From positions 1 through 6,327 of the forward strand of contig CAJAHV010000151.1 of NCBI GenBank assembly GCA_903939555.1: 6,327 nucleotides of DNA. Reading direction: 5' to 3'. Below are positions 5,734 through 6,327 of this stretch, in pieces. A program made the position numbers and the translations under genes. The notes beneath the pieces were generated by a model, which saw only the letters and a list, made by a program, of their open reading frames with translations, was not told the origin of the DNA and made no database searches. How positions within the stretch are numbered: position 1 is the first letter of the stretch; each line of letters opens with the position of its first letter. Source of the DNA: an uncultured Alphaproteobacteria bacterium (GTDB taxonomy: Bacteria > Pseudomonadota > Alphaproteobacteria > Sphingomonadales > Sphingomonadaceae).

Positions 5734-6327
5734 TCAGCTGCGGGTCAGCACCGGCAAGGCATCGGCATAGCGCCGCACATGCTCGATCTTGCCGGTGCTG
5801 ACGCGTGACCAGCGCGGCCAGCCCGGATAGCTGCCACGGATGACGATGCCGCGCGCTGCCATGGCCTTTTGCAAGGCATCGGCATCGGGGACTTCGACAA
5901 AAACGAAATTCGTCTGGGATGACAGGGCGCGCAGCCCGGCCGCCTGCACCGCCGCCATGATCATGCTGCGTCCCTGAGCGATCGCGCCGCGAGACGCCCT
6001 CAGGAATTCGGTGTCGTTGACCGCCGCCAGCGCCGCCGCCATGCCGGCACTGGCGACCCCGATCGTCATTCGGTGCGCCTTGATGCGGCGGGCGTTGGCC
6101 GGCGTCGTCACCGCATAGCCGACGCGCAGCCCGGCCATGCCATAGACTTTGGAGAAAGTGCGGGTGACGATCACGTCATGACCGGCGCGCACCATGTCGA
6201 TGGCGGTGTTGCGGGTGGGGTCGTCGGTCAGTTCGACATAGGCTTCATCGACCATCACCGTGGCTTTGGGGGCGACCGCGACAATGAATCGCCGCAACGC
6301 CACCGGATCGAGTAACAGCCCGGTCGG
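5734..6327 (-). CDS. HisC-like class I/II PLP-dependent aminotransferase, C-terminal part (cut by window edge)
   Basis: The frame is open from the right edge to TGA (5736-5734): 197 residues, with the N-terminal half missing. The fragment begins PTG, the end of the NPxNPTG motif. DEAYVEL follows (Asp27 and Tyr30 of the fragment, which contact the PLP ring). The Schiff-base lysine is in TFSKVYGMAGLRVGYA (Lys60 of the fragment, codon 6150-6148), with the phosphate-binding Arg68 eight residues later. SQTNFVFVEV lies in the small domain, and the late SRVSTG supplies the substrate-carboxylate arginine. All these catalytic positions are intact. The pattern is that of histidinol-phosphate aminotransferase-like fold-type I enzymes, but several relatives use other substrates, so hisC is not assigned. 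An open frame continues above the first possible internal start at 6303, so 6303 is not the true start. It converges on yghU. Confidence 0.92.
   Translation of the reverse strand, partial: PTGLLLDPVALRRFIVAVAPKATVMVDEAYVELTDDPTRNTAIDMVRAGHDVIVTRTFSKVYGMAGLRVGYAVTTPANARRIKAHRMTIGVASAGMAAALAAVNDTEFLRASRGAIAQGRSMIMAAVQAAGLRALSSQTNFVFVEVPDADALQKAMAARGIVIRGSYPGWPRWSRVSTGKIEHVRRYADALPVLTRS

Overview
The window is GC-rich DNA with strong third-position G/C bias. It looks like an alphaproteobacterium, most likely of the order Sphingomonadales. The lineage call is inference. It rests on an Oar-like TonB-dependent receptor with a carboxypeptidase-regulatory domain, a DUF6356-type small protein, a bestrophin-like (DUF4239) membrane protein and the SD-plus-ATG start style. 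No phage, insertion sequence, CRISPR array or integrative-element boundary is visible.

Left part (1-1000), minus strand: the 5' third of an Oar-like TonB-dependent outer-membrane receptor runs off the left edge. Behind it is a regulatory gap of about 260 bases carrying a 9-bp direct repeat spaced by two helical turns and a perfect 7-bp inverted repeat. Next comes a complete tRNA-Val(UAC) gene with an encoded CCA end and a plausible sigma-70-type promoter.

Middle (1029-4779), plus strand: four closely spaced genes probably form one operon. They are a sodium:solute symporter of the SSS/SLC5 type (YidK-like), a 73-residue DUF6356-like protein, a 262-residue bestrophin-like four-helix membrane protein, and a cytosolic family VIII esterase/beta-lactamase-fold serine hydrolase. 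The gaps are 44, 19 and 22 bases. After an 83-base gap comes a clear yghU homologue (glutathione-dependent disulfide-bond oxidoreductase), which may be read through from the operon or have its own promoter.

Right end (5734-6327), minus strand: the C-terminal half of a HisC-like class I/II PLP-dependent aminotransferase converges on yghU, with a single base between the two stop codons.

Functionally, the plus-strand cluster combines a solute importer, a putative ion-conducting membrane protein, an ester/lactam hydrolase and a thiol-disulfide/GSH enzyme. Uptake and intracellular processing of a small organic solute is a possible theme, but no substrate can be read from the sequence. I found no clearly new biological system. 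The most interesting points are a His in place of a Na+-site Ser in the symporter, the histidine-rich DUF6356-like protein in the putative operon, and the repeat architecture upstream of the receptor.
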